Positions 38,168-46,240 of a DNA stretch of 49,900 bases are shown in pieces. The notes under the pieces were generated by a model. That model worked only from the letters and a program-made list of their open reading frames with translations. It was not told where the DNA came from and did no database searches. Each line of letters begins with the position of its first letter. Position 1 is the first letter of the stretch. Source of the stretch: Rhizobium alarense (GTDB lineage Bacteria; Pseudomonadota; Alphaproteobacteria; Rhizobiales; Rhizobiaceae); contig NZ_JAKGBU010000026.1 of NCBI RefSeq assembly GCF_021555155.1, positions 10,000 to 59,899 on the forward strand. The letters are read 5' to 3'. Both the position numbers and the translations under genes were made by a program.

Positions 38168-38572
38168 TCAGAGATAACGCGTTTCGGCCGGTGTGTTCCA
38201 CCAGGCATTGTTTCGCCCGTCGAAATACTGGATCGGTAGCTCCGCCAGTTCGCGCGGCTCGACATCATCGAGGCAGGCGACGTTGATCGAGACGTAGGCG
38301 CCGCCGATCGCCTCGATATAACCATGCCCGAAGGGGGCGATTCCGCAGGTCTTGCAGAAGCGGTGGTGCCCGCTCATCGTGCCGAACTGGTAATCCGCAA
38401 GATCTGCCTCGTCGCATTGCAGACGGAACGCATCCGGCTTGATCTGCGCGCCCCAGTAGCGCTTCTTGGTGCAGATCGAACAATTGCACCTGCCCGTACC
38501 TTCGGAGAGATCGACATCCGCCTCATAGCGGATTTTCCCGCAGTGGCAGCTTCCCTTGTAGGTTTTCAACAT
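38168..38572 (-). CDS. GFA-family (glutathione-dependent formaldehyde-activating-like) protein
   Basis: A 134-residue zinc-binding protein of the CENP-V/GFA fold. Zinc-ligand cysteines are visible in GSCHCGKIRYEADVD (CxC), RCNCSICTKKRYWGA (CxCxxC) and FCKTCGIAPFGHGY (CxxC), all expected for the family. Members act in detoxification or thiol chemistry; the formaldehyde role is proven for only a few. The ATG at 38572 follows GGAGAG. Divergent from marR across 84 bases that contain two matching palindromes, so MarR control of this gene is likely. Confidence 0.88.
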   Translation of the reverse strand: MLKTYKGSCHCGKIRYEADVDLSEGTGRCNCSICTKKRYWGAQIKPDAFRLQCDEADLADYQFGTMSGHHRFCKTCGIAPFGHGYIEAIGGAYVSINVACLDDVEPRELAELPIQYFDGRNNAWWNTPAETRYL

Positions 38573-38586
38573 GATGCTCTCCTCGC

Positions 38587-38615
38587 TTGCACCGGTCAAG
38601 TCAAAATGACAATAT
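38587..38615 (+). promoter_or_regulatory. Putative marR-type promoter
   Basis: TTGCAC (38587-38592), 17 bases, CAATAT (38610-38615). The -10 box lies inside the first palindrome, as expected for autorepression. Confidence 0.45.
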
Positions 38616-38622
38616 GTTGTCA
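38607..38622. promoter_or_regulatory. MarR operator candidate 1
   Basis: TGACAATATGTTGTCA: arms TGACAA/TTGTCA, perfect 6-bp dyad, size typical of MarR sites. Lies between the divergent GFA and marR genes. Confidence 0.75.
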
Positions 38623-38638
38623 AATCACTCTCTCAGAA

Positions 38639-38654
38639 TGACAGCATATTGTCA
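38639..38654. promoter_or_regulatory. MarR operator candidate 2
   Basis: TGACAGCATATTGTCA: same outer arms TGACA/TGTCA as site 1, centre 32 bp away (three helical turns), ending two bases before the marR ATG. Confidence 0.75.
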
Positions 38655-38656
38655 AT

Positions 38657-39118
38657 ATGAACCCCGATCGTACCCCCCCCGGCGATGCTTTCGCCACCTT
38701 CGCCATTTCCGTCCTGCGCCTTGCCGGACATTTGCAGAATGCCGGCGACGCACTGGCCAAACCCGCGGGCCAGACGAGCGCCCGCTGGCAGGTGCTTGCC
38801 GCCGCCGACCACGCACCGATGTCGGTTGCCGATGCCGGCCGGACGCTGGGCATGACGCGGCAGGGCGTGCAGCGCGTCGCCGATCTGCTCGCGAAGGACG
38901 GCCTGATCGCCTACCGCAGAAATCCTGTGCACCAGCGGGCGAAACTGATGGTCCTGACGAACGCCGGCAAGGCGGCACTCGACCGTATCAAGGAGCGGCA
39001 GGCGGTCTGGGCCAATGCGCTCGGCGCCACCCTCGGCGGCAAGGAATTGGAGGAGGCAACCAAAACCGTCATCGCGGCGTTACAGGCCGTTGAGAAACAA
39101 TCCGTGCCGGAAACGTGA
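38657..39118 (+). CDS. MarR-family transcriptional regulator
   Basis: A 153-residue regulator. The winged helix spans about 45-110: ARWQVLAAADHAPMSVADAGRTLGMTRQGVQRVADLLAKDGLI and the wing YRRNPVHQRAKLMVLTNAGKAAL. Helices at both ends form the dimer interface. The start is forced: a TGA lies in frame 18 bases upstream and the next Met is inside the DNA-binding domain. There is no ribosome binding site before this ATG, since the second palindrome occupies the place; translation may be leaderless or weak. It heads a unit with DUF899 and VOC genes and is divergent from the GFA gene. Confidence 0.9.
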   Translation: MNPDRTPPGDAFATFAISVLRLAGHLQNAGDALAKPAGQTSARWQVLAAADHAPMSVADAGRTLGMTRQGVQRVADLLAKDGLIAYRRNPVHQRAKLMVLTNAGKAALDRIKERQAVWANALGATLGGKELEEATKTVIAALQAVEKQSVPET

Positions 39119-39130
39119 CGCTCCGGTGCT

Positions 39131-39159
39131 TTGACACAGACCATAAATGTTGATACCAA
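39131..39159 (+). promoter_or_regulatory. Possible internal promoter before the DUF899 gene
   Basis: TTGACA (39131-39136), 17 bases, TACCAA (39154-39159). The -35 is perfect, the -10 weak. It would allow DUF899 expression apart from marR. Confidence 0.3.
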
Positions 39160-39197
39160 CGCATTTGTCGAATGTCCGTGAAAGAGGAGTTCCGAGC

Positions 39198-39932
39198 ATG
39201 AGACCGAACCACCGGATCGTATCCCGCGAAGAGTGGCTGGAGGCCCGCAAGAGCCTTCTTGCCATGGAGAAGGAGGAGACGAAGCTGCGCGACAAGGTGC
39301 GCGCCGAGCGGCTTTCTCTTCCCTGTGTCGAGGTCGACAAGACCTATGCATTCGACACGCCGGCAGGCCGCAAGACGCTGACGGAGATCTTCGACGGCCG
39401 CAGCCAGCTCGTCATCTATCACTTCATGTTCGGGCCCGAATGGGAGGCCGGCTGCCCCGGCTGCTCTTTCCTCGCCGATCACATCGACGGCATGCTGCCG
39501 CATCTGAACAACCACGACGTCACCATGGTCTGCGTTTCCCGCGCGCCGCTCGACAAAATCGAGGCCTACCGGAATCGCATGGGCTGGACGTTTCCCTGGT
39601 ATTCTTCCTTCGGCAGCGACTTCAATTTCGATTACCATGTCTCCTTCACCAAGGAAGAGCTGGCCAGCGGCAAGGTCATGTACAATTTCCGTGAGACGGA
39701 CGCGGCCGACGCACATGACGAACTCCCGGGCTTGAGCGCCTTCTTCAAGGACGAGAGCGGCACCGTCTATCACACCTATTCCGACTATGCCCGCGGCGGC
39801 GAGGAGGTGCTCGGCACGCTGATGATCCTCGACCGCGCGCCGAAGGGCCGCAACGAGACCGGCACGCTGAGCTTCGTGAAGCGCAAGGACGAGTATGAAG
39901 CCGCGGCCAAGCCCGCCTCCTGTTGCGCCTGA
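39198..39932 (+). CDS. DUF899 thioredoxin-like protein
   Basis: A 244-residue protein of the DUF899 family, a thioredoxin-fold group. LSLPCVEVDKTYAFDTPAGRKTLTEIFDGRSQLVIYHFMFGPEWEAGCPGCSFLADHIDG includes a CPGC pair at the position of a redox motif, in parts: GCPGCSFLAD. GWTFPWYSSFGSDFNFDYHVS and VYHTYSDYARGGE are other conserved stretches. The protein ends in CCA after a lysine/alanine tail. Function is unproven; oxidoreductase activity is inferred. The ATG at 39198 follows AGAGGAG. It lies between marR and a two-domain VOC gene, suggesting a small stress or detoxification unit. Confidence 0.85.
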   Translation: MRPNHRIVSREEWLEARKSLLAMEKEETKLRDKVRAERLSLPCVEVDKTYAFDTPAGRKTLTEIFDGRSQLVIYHFMFGPEWEAGCPGCSFLADHIDGMLPHLNNHDVTMVCVSRAPLDKIEAYRNRMGWTFPWYSSFGSDFNFDYHVSFTKEELASGKVMYNFRETDAADAHDELPGLSAFFKDESGTVYHTYSDYARGGEEVLGTLMILDRAPKGRNETGTLSFVKRKDEYEAAAKPASCCA

Positions 39933-39976
39933 GCGGCAGCAAAGACCGATTCCACCCCAACTGAGGAGAGCGTCCC

Positions 39977-40738
39977 ATGGCAAGCGCCGGTGAATTCATC
40001 TGGTACGAAATGATGACGACGGACATGGACGCAGCCGAAGCCTTTTACACGTCGGTCGTCGGCTGGGATGCGGCAGACGCGGGAATGCCGGGTCCGAAAT
40101 ACACGCTGCTATCGAGAAACGGTGTGAACGTTGCCGGCCTGTCGACGGTCGAGGGGGGCATGCCGCCCGCCTGGCTCGGCCATGTGCTTGTCGAGAACGT
40201 GGATGCGACGGCCGACAAGGCCGTTGCCCTCGGCGGAAAGATCGTCGCCGCGCCGCAGGACATCCCCGGCATCGGGCGTTTCGCCGCGCTCGCCGACCCC
40301 GATGGCGCGGTCATCCTGATCTTCCGCGGCGACGGCGACCCGCCGCCGAGTCTCGGTCAGATGGACGAGGGTAATATCGGCTGGCACGAGCTGATGGCCG
40401 GCGACCTTGACGGGGCATGGGCCTTCTACTCCGCCCTTTTCGGCTGGGTGAAGGACCAAGCGATGGACATGGGCGAGATGGGCACCTACCAGCTCTTCAA
40501 GCTCGACGGCGGCGCGGCCGCGATCGGCGGCATGATGACCAAGCCGAAAGACGTGCCGGCCCCGCCCTACTGGACCTACTACGCCAATGTAGACGCAATG
40601 GATGCCGCGATCGAGCGGGTCAAGGCGGGCGGCGGCCAGATCGTCTTCGGCCCGATGGAAGTGCCCGGCGGCGCATGGGCGGCCAACGGCATCGATCCGC
40701 AGGGCGCATTCTTCTCGATCGTCGCGCCGAAACGCTGA
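39977..40738 (+). CDS. Two-domain VOC family protein
   Basis: A 253-residue protein made of two glyoxalase-like units: residues about 5-120 (EFIWYEMMTTDMDAAEAFYTSVVGW.. FAALADPDGAVILIFRG) and 132-250 (IGWHELMAGDLDGAWAFYSALFGW..AANGIDPQGAFFSIVAP). This is the pattern of hydroxylase-like VOC proteins first noted in Streptomyces; no enzymatic function is certain. GAGGAG precedes the ATG by 11 bases. It follows the DUF899 gene after 44 bases and is likely in the same transcript. Confidence 0.88.
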   Translation: MASAGEFIWYEMMTTDMDAAEAFYTSVVGWDAADAGMPGPKYTLLSRNGVNVAGLSTVEGGMPPAWLGHVLVENVDATADKAVALGGKIVAAPQDIPGIGRFAALADPDGAVILIFRGDGDPPPSLGQMDEGNIGWHELMAGDLDGAWAFYSALFGWVKDQAMDMGEMGTYQLFKLDGGAAAIGGMMTKPKDVPAPPYWTYYANVDAMDAAIERVKAGGGQIVFGPMEVPGGAWAANGIDPQGAFFSIVAPKR

Positions 40739-40742
40739 TCGC

Positions 40743-41648
40743 TCAATCCACCCGTCCATGCTCCGCCAGAAAATCCAGCACGACACGGATCCGCGCCGGC
40801 ATCACCCTCCCCTGGTCGACGAAGACGGCATGGAACGTTTCCCGTTCCGTGCCGCTGAAGTCTTCGAGCACCGGCGACAGGAGACCCGCCTCGATATCTC
40901 TCCCAACCGTGAAAATCGGCAGCCGGGCGAGCCCGACCCCGCACAGCGCGAGGGTACGGATCGCCTCGCCGTCACTCGCCTGGACGCGACGCCCCGGCGG
41001 CAGCACGACCGTTTCACCCGCCTCCGCCAGCGGCCAGCCTTCGGTCGCGCGCCGGTATCCCGGGCCGATGCGGATGTGAGCGTCGAGGTCGGCGGGGATC
41101 CTCGGCCTGCCCGCACGCGCGAGGTAGGCGGGCGAACCCACGATGACCATACGCGTCTCGCCGAGCGTGCGCGCGACGAGGCTCGAACTCTTCAACGGAC
41201 CGGCACGCACAGCGATGTCGGTCCGGTCCTCGAGCAGGTCAACGACCGCGTCTGTCTGGACGATGTCGATCGCAATCTCGGGATAGCGCAGCAGGAAATC
41301 GGGCAGCACCGGCGCAAGCACATGGGTCGCATAGGACGCGCTGACATTGAGCCGGACCCGACCGCTGGGCCGATCGGCAGCGGAGGCTGCGACTTCGGCC
41401 TCCGCCAGCGAATCGAGGATCCGCACGCTGCTCTCGAAAAATACGCATCCTTCCGGCGTCAGTTGCAGACGGCGGGTGGTGCGGTTGACGAGCCGTGCGC
41501 CGAGGCGGGCTTCAAGGCGCGAGACGAGCTTGCTTACGGCGGAAGGCGACATGGCGAAGATCCGCGCCGCCGCCGAAAAACCGCCGGCCTCGACGGCCGT
41601 GACGAAGACCTCCATCTCGCCCGACCGGTTGACGGAGAGTCGCGACAT
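40743..41648 (-). CDS. LysR-family transcriptional regulator
   Basis: A 301-residue regulator. The N-terminal winged helix is MEVFVTAVEAGGFSAAARIFAMSPSAVSKLVSRLEARLGARLVNRTTRRLQLTPEG; the remainder is the periplasmic-binding-like effector domain (RVRLNVSASYATHVLAPVLPDFLLRYPEIAIDIVQ). It lies divergent from the aldo/keto reductase across 113 bases, the classical arrangement for LysR control of its neighbour. Its stop is 4 bases from the convergent VOC gene stop. The ATG at 41648 is used; another Met at residue 12 would also give a complete helix-turn-helix. Confidence 0.92.
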   Translation of the reverse strand: MSRLSVNRSGEMEVFVTAVEAGGFSAAARIFAMSPSAVSKLVSRLEARLGARLVNRTTRRLQLTPEGCVFFESSVRILDSLAEAEVAASAADRPSGRVRLNVSASYATHVLAPVLPDFLLRYPEIAIDIVQTDAVVDLLEDRTDIAVRAGPLKSSSLVARTLGETRMVIVGSPAYLARAGRPRIPADLDAHIRIGPGYRRATEGWPLAEAGETVVLPPGRRVQASDGEAIRTLALCGVGLARLPIFTVGRDIEAGLLSPVLEDFSGTERETFHAVFVDQGRVMPARIRVVLDFLAEHGRVD

Positions 41649-41761
41649 ATGAATTCATCTCACAAATGATGTTCGTTTCGCCATTCTAGTTGCAGGGTGA
41701 GATCATGTCCATCTTCCGATCGCGCGGTGCGCAGGCGCCGGTTACGACAGGAGACGGACAT

Positions 41762-42793
41762 ATGGATTACAGACGACTGGGTGCATCAGGCCTCAAGGTT
41801 TCGGCCCTGAGCTTCGGGACAGGCACCTTCGGCGGCGAAGGCCCGCTTTTCAGTGCCTGGGGAAACACACAGGAGGCGGAAGCGCGCCGGCTGGTCGATA
41901 TCTGCCTCGAGGCCGGCGTCAATCTCTTCGACACCGCCGACGTCTATTCGAACGGGGCGTCGGAGACGGTGTTGGGGGCGGCACTCAAGGGGCGCCGCAC
42001 CGAGGCGCTGATCTCGACGAAGATGGGGCTGCCGACCGGCGACGGTCCCAATGACGCCGGCACGTCGCGGCCCCGGATCATCGCCGCCGTGGAAGCCGCC
42101 CTTCGCCGGCTCGGTACCGACTATATCGACCTGCTGCAGCTCCATGCCTTCGACGCATCGGCGCCCGTCGAGGAGATCCTCTCGACGCTCGACACGCTCG
42201 TTGGTGCCGGCAAGCTGCGCTATGTCGGCGTGTCGAACTTTTCGGGCTGGCACCTGATGAAGTCGCTCGCCACCGCCGACCGGCATGGATACCCGCGCTA
42301 CGTCGCCCACCAGGTCTATTATTCGCTCACCGGCCGTGACTACGAATGGGAACTGATGCCGCTCGGGCAGGACCAGGGCGTCGGCGCGCTCGTCTGGAGT
42401 CCGCTCGGCTGGGGCCGGCTCACGGGCCAAATCCGGCGCGGCGTACCGTTGCCGGCCGGAAGTCGGTTGCATGCGACCGCCGACTACGGCCCGCCGGTCG
42501 ACGAGGCGCGACTCTACGACATCGTTGACGCGCTGGAGACCGTCGCCGAAGAGACGGGAAAGACCGTGCCGCAGGTGGCGATTGCCTGGCTGCTGACCCG
42601 CCCGACCGTTTCGAGCGTCATCATCGGCGCCCGGAACGAGGCGCAGCTCCGCCAGAACCTGGGTGCCGTCGGCTGGACGCTTTCATCCGAACAGATCGGG
42701 CGGCTTTCCGCGGCAAGCGCCGTTACCGCGCCCTATCCCTATTTTCCCTATTACCGGCAGGAGGGCTTCGCGCGCCTCAACCCGCCTCTCTGA
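41762..42793 (+). CDS. Aldo/keto reductase
   Basis: A 343-residue NADPH-dependent TIM-barrel reductase. Catalytic tetrad residues are visible: Asp and Tyr in FDTADVYSNGASE, Lys in ISTKMGL, His in LLQLHAFD. PTVSSVIIGARNEAQLRQNLGAV is the cofactor phosphate-binding end. The YajO/Gfo-like long form with GRDYEWELMPLGQDQGVG suggests the aldo/keto reductase 12-13 type group; substrate unknown. The ATG at 41762 is preceded by AGGAGA; an earlier in-frame ATG at 41705 would add 19 unmatched residues. Probably controlled by the divergent LysR protein. Confidence 0.92.
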   Translation: MDYRRLGASGLKVSALSFGTGTFGGEGPLFSAWGNTQEAEARRLVDICLEAGVNLFDTADVYSNGASETVLGAALKGRRTEALISTKMGLPTGDGPNDAGTSRPRIIAAVEAALRRLGTDYIDLLQLHAFDASAPVEEILSTLDTLVGAGKLRYVGVSNFSGWHLMKSLATADRHGYPRYVAHQVYYSLTGRDYEWELMPLGQDQGVGALVWSPLGWGRLTGQIRRGVPLPAGSRLHATADYGPPVDEARLYDIVDALETVAEETGKTVPQVAIAWLLTRPTVSSVIIGARNEAQLRQNLGAVGWTLSSEQIGRLSAASAVTAPYPYFPYYRQEGFARLNPPL

Positions 42794-42918
42794 TGACCGC
42801 GCGCCCTGCGTAGAAAGACGTAGGACACGCGGCCATTGCCGCTTGCAATCCGCCTTCGCATTGCACAAACTCCCCCCGATGGCGGCACAGACCGTCACCG
42901 AGGGGATAAAAATCACGC

Positions 42919-45900
42919 ATGTCGATCAAGGCCAGTATCTACCACCTGACCCACTACACATATGACAACCCCGTCCGTCTTGGACCGCAGATCATCCGGC
43001 TGAAGCCTGCTGCCCACTCGAAGACCAAGGTCATCAGCCATTCGCTGAAGGTCTCGCCGGCGAACCACTTCGTGAACCTGCAGCAGGATCCCTACGGCAA
43101 CTATCTCGCCCGTTACGTCTTTCCTGATCCGGTGACCGAGCTGAAGATCGAAGTCGATCTCGTCGCCGACATGACGGTCTACAATCCCTTCGACTTCTTC
43201 GTCGAGGAAGAGTCCGAAAACTGGCCGTTCGAATACCCGGAAGATCTCCGCGACGATCTCAAGATCTACCGCGCGCCCGAACCGATGGGACCGGCGCTGG
43301 AAGCCTTCATGGCGACGGTCGACCGCTCGCGCCAGCGCACCGTCGACATGGTCGTCGGCCTGAACGCCCGCCTGCAGGAAAAGGTCGGTTACGTCATCCG
43401 CATGGAGCCCGGCGTCCAGACGCCCGAGGAAACGCTGACCGCAGCAAAGGGCTCGTGCCGCGATTCGAGCTGGCTCCTGGTACAGATCCTGCGCAATCTC
43501 GGCCTCGCCGCCCGCTTCGTCTCAGGCTACCTGATCCAGCTGACCCCGGACCTGAAGGCACTCGACGGCCCTTCCGGCACGGAGGTCGATTTCACGGACC
43601 TGCATGCCTGGTGCGAAGTCTATCTTCCGGGCGCCGGATGGGTCGGCCTCGACCCCACATCCGGCCTGCTGACCGGTGAAAGCCATATCCCGCTCGCCGC
43701 CACGCCGCACTACCGCAATGCCGCGCCGATTTCCGGCGGCTATTTCGGCGAAGCGAATACCGAATTTGCCTTCGACATGCAGGTGAGGCGCGTCGCCGAA
43801 CATCCGCGCATTACCAAACCCTTCTCCGACGCGTCCTGGGATGCGCTGAATACACTCGGCGAGGACGTCGACCGCGTGCTTGTGCAGAACGACGTTCGGC
43901 TCACCATGGGCGGCGAGCCGACGTTCGTGTCGATCGACGATTTCGAATCCGGCGAATGGAATACCGACGCCGTCGGGCCGACAAAGCGGGAGAAGGCAGA
44001 CCTGCTGATCCGCCGTCTGCGCGACCGTTTCGCACCCGGCGGCTTCCTGCACTACGGGCAGGGCAAATGGTATCCGGGCGAAAGCCTGCCGCGCTGGACC
44101 TTCTCGCTGTACTGGCGGCGAGACGGAAAGCCGATCTGGAAGAACGCGGAGCTGATCGCTCCCGAGGGCAAGGAGACCGGCGTCGACGAAAAGGATGCGC
44201 TGGCCGTGCTTGCCGGTGTCGCCGAACAGCTCGGAATCGAGCCGGACATGGTGCAGGCCGCCTATGAGGATCCGGCCGAATGGATCATCAAGGAGAGCAG
44301 CCTGCCGGAAAACGTCGACCCGTCGAACTCCAAGCTGGAGGACCCGGAGGAGCGCAGCCGCATCGCACGCGTTTTCGAGCGCGGCCTGACCAGGCCAAGC
44401 GGCTATGTCCTGCCCGTCCAGGCCTGGAATGCGAAGGCGACGGGCAGGCGCTGGGTCAGTGAAAAATGGCGGACCCGCCGCGGCAAACTCTTTCTCGTGC
44501 CCGGCGACAGCCCCGTCGGCTACCGGTTGCCGCTTGGATCCCTTCCCTATCTGTCGCCGTCCAGCTACCCCTATATCAATCAGGCCGATCCATCCGAGGA
44601 CAAGCCGCCGCTGCCCGATTTCAAGCCCGCCGCACGGCCGCTCGCCGAGGCGTCGTTCCAGGCGACAGAAGGCGGGCAGGACAGGGTCGAACAGGTGCGG
44701 AGCGAAATCGTCGGCACGGTGCGCACGGCGATGAGCGTCGAGGCCCGCGACGGGCGCCTCAGCGTGTTCATGCCGCCGGTCGAGCGGGTCGAGGACTATC
44801 TCGAACTGATCGCGGCAGCCGAAGCCGCAGCCGAGGCCCTTGGCCTTCCCGTGCATATCGAGGGCTATGTGCCCCCCCACGACGAACGGATCAACGTCAT
44901 CCGCGTCGCACCCGATCCGGGCGTCATCGAGGTGAATATCCATCCGGCTTCCAACTGGCAGGATTGCGTCGACATCACCTCCGCCGTCTATGAAGAAGCA
45001 CGGCAATGCCGCCTCGGCGCCGACAAGTTCATGATCGACGGGCGCCACACCGGTACCGGTGGCGGAAACCATGTGGTCGTCGGCGGCAGGAGCCCGAACG
45101 ACAGCCCCTTCCTGCGCCGGCCCGATCTGCTGAAGAGCCTGGTGCTGCATTGGCAACGCCATCCGTCGCTCTCCTATATGTTCTCGGGCCTCTTTATCGG
45201 TCCGACCAGCCAGGCGCCCCGCTTCGACGAGGCGCGGCACGATTCGCTCTACGAACTGGAGATCGCGCTGTCGCAGGTGCCGGCGCCCGGTCGCGGCGCG
45301 CCGCCGCTGCCCTGGATGGTCGACCGGCTCTTCCGCAACCTGCTCGTCGACGTCACCGGCAACACCCATCGCTCGGAGATCTGCATCGACAAGCTGTTCT
45401 CGCCGGACGGGCCGACCGGCCGGCTCGGCCTCGTCGAGTTCCGCGGCTTCGAGATGCCGCCGAATGCGCGCATGAGTCTGGCGCAACAGCTCCTGATCCG
45501 CGCCCTCATCGCCCGTTTCTGGCTCAGCCCGGAGGACGGTTCGTTCGTCCGCTGGGGCACGACGCTGCACGACCGTTTCATGCTGCCGCATTTCGTCTGG
45601 CAGGATTTTCTCGACGTTCTGGCGGACCTGCGCACGCACGGCTTCGATTTCCGTCCGGAATGGTTCGCGGCCCAGCTCGAGTTCCGCTTCCCCTTCTGCG
45701 GCGAGGTGGAATACGAGGGATCGAAGCTGGAGCTCCGGCAGGCGCTCGAACCCTGGCACGTGATGGGTGAGCAGGGCGCGATCGGCGGGACGGTCCGCTA
45801 CGTCGATTCGTCGGTGGAAAGACTGCAGGTGAAGCTGGAGACAGCCAATCCCGAACGCTACACGGTGACCTGCAACAATCGGCCCGTACCGCTGCACCGC

Positions 45901-46236
45901 ACGGACATCAAGGGCGTCGCAGTCGCTGGCGTGCGCTACAAGGCCTGGCAGCCCGCCTCCGGCCTGCACCCGGTGCTTCCCGTCAATACGCCGCTTACAT
46001 TTGACATTTATGATACATGGTCACGGCGGGCGATCGGGGGGTGCATTTACCACGTTGCCCATCCGGGTGGACGAAACTATGACACCTTCCCTGTGAACGG
46101 CAACGAGGCCGAGGCGCGCCGTCTTGCACGCTTCGAGCCATGGGGGCATACGGCAGGGACGTATACGGCATGGCGGGAGACGCAATCCTCCGACTTCCCC
46201 ATGACGCTTGACCTGAGACGGCCCGCAGGAGTGTAA
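42919..46236 (+). CDS. Transglutaminase-amidoligase (DUF2126) fusion
   Basis: An 1105-residue cytoplasmic fusion. Residues 1-300 are a transglutaminase-like cysteine protease with an N-terminal beta-domain ([24 protein letters not shown]); the triad is C180 (GSCRDSS), H229 (LHAWCEV) and D245 (GLDPTSG). Residues about 320-1105 are DUF2126, assigned to the putative amidoligase group with glutamine-synthetase-like fold: [84 protein letters not shown]. Family-level work predicts such enzymes to cut and ligate peptides. The ATP-grasp/alpha-E gene starts 4 bases after its stop, so they form one operon. Confidence 0.9.
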   Translation: MSIKASIYHLTHYTYDNPVRLGPQIIRLKPAAHSKTKVISHSLKVSPANHFVNLQQDPYGNYLARYVFPDPVTELKIEVDLVADMTVYNPFDFFVEEESENWPFEYPEDLRDDLKIYRAPEPMGPALEAFMATVDRSRQRTVDMVVGLNARLQEKVGYVIRMEPGVQTPEETLTAAKGSCRDSSWLLVQILRNLGLAARFVSGYLIQLTPDLKALDGPSGTEVDFTDLHAWCEVYLPGAGWVGLDPTSGLLTGESHIPLAATPHYRNAAPISGGYFGEANTEFAFDMQVRRVAEHPRITKPFSDASWDALNTLGEDVDRVLVQNDVRLTMGGEPTFVSIDDFESGEWNTDAVGPTKREKADLLIRRLRDRFAPGGFLHYGQGKWYPGESLPRWTFSLYWRRDGKPIWKNAELIAPEGKETGVDEKDALAVLAGVAEQLGIEPDMVQAAYEDPAEWIIKESSLPENVDPSNSKLEDPEERSRIARVFERGLTRPSGYVLPVQAWNAKATGRRWVSEKWRTRRGKLFLVPGDSPVGYRLPLGSLPYLSPSSYPYINQADPSEDKPPLPDFKPAARPLAEASFQATEGGQDRVEQVRSEIVGTVRTAMSVEARDGRLSVFMPPVERVEDYLELIAAAEAAAEALGLPVHIEGYVPPHDERINVIRVAPDPGVIEVNIHPASNWQDCVDITSAVYEEARQCRLGADKFMIDGRHTGTGGGNHVVVGGRSPNDSPFLRRPDLLKSLVLHWQRHPSLSYMFSGLFIGPTSQAPRFDEARHDSLYELEIALSQVPAPGRGAPPLPWMVDRLFRNLLVDVTGNTHRSEICIDKLFSPDGPTGRLGLVEFRGFEMPPNARMSLAQQLLIRALIARFWLSPEDGSFVRWGTTLHDRFMLPHFVWQDFLDVLADLRTHGFDFRPEWFAAQLEFRFPFCGEVEYEGSKLELRQALEPWHVMGEQGAIGGTVRYVDSSVERLQVKLETANPERYTVTCNNRPVPLHRTDIKGVAVAGVRYKAWQPASGLHPVLPVNTPLTFDIYDTWSRRAIGGCIYHVAHPGGRNYDTFPVNGNEAEARRLARFEPWGHTAGTYTAWRETQSSDFPMTLDLRRPAGV

Positions 46237-46240
46237 GGCA

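Noticed and set aside
41655..41669. TCAT-N7-ATGA as a LysR binding box between lysR and the aldo/keto reductase
   Set aside because: The dyad is short and does not fit the T-N11-A form, so it is too weak to list as a site, although the location is suitable.
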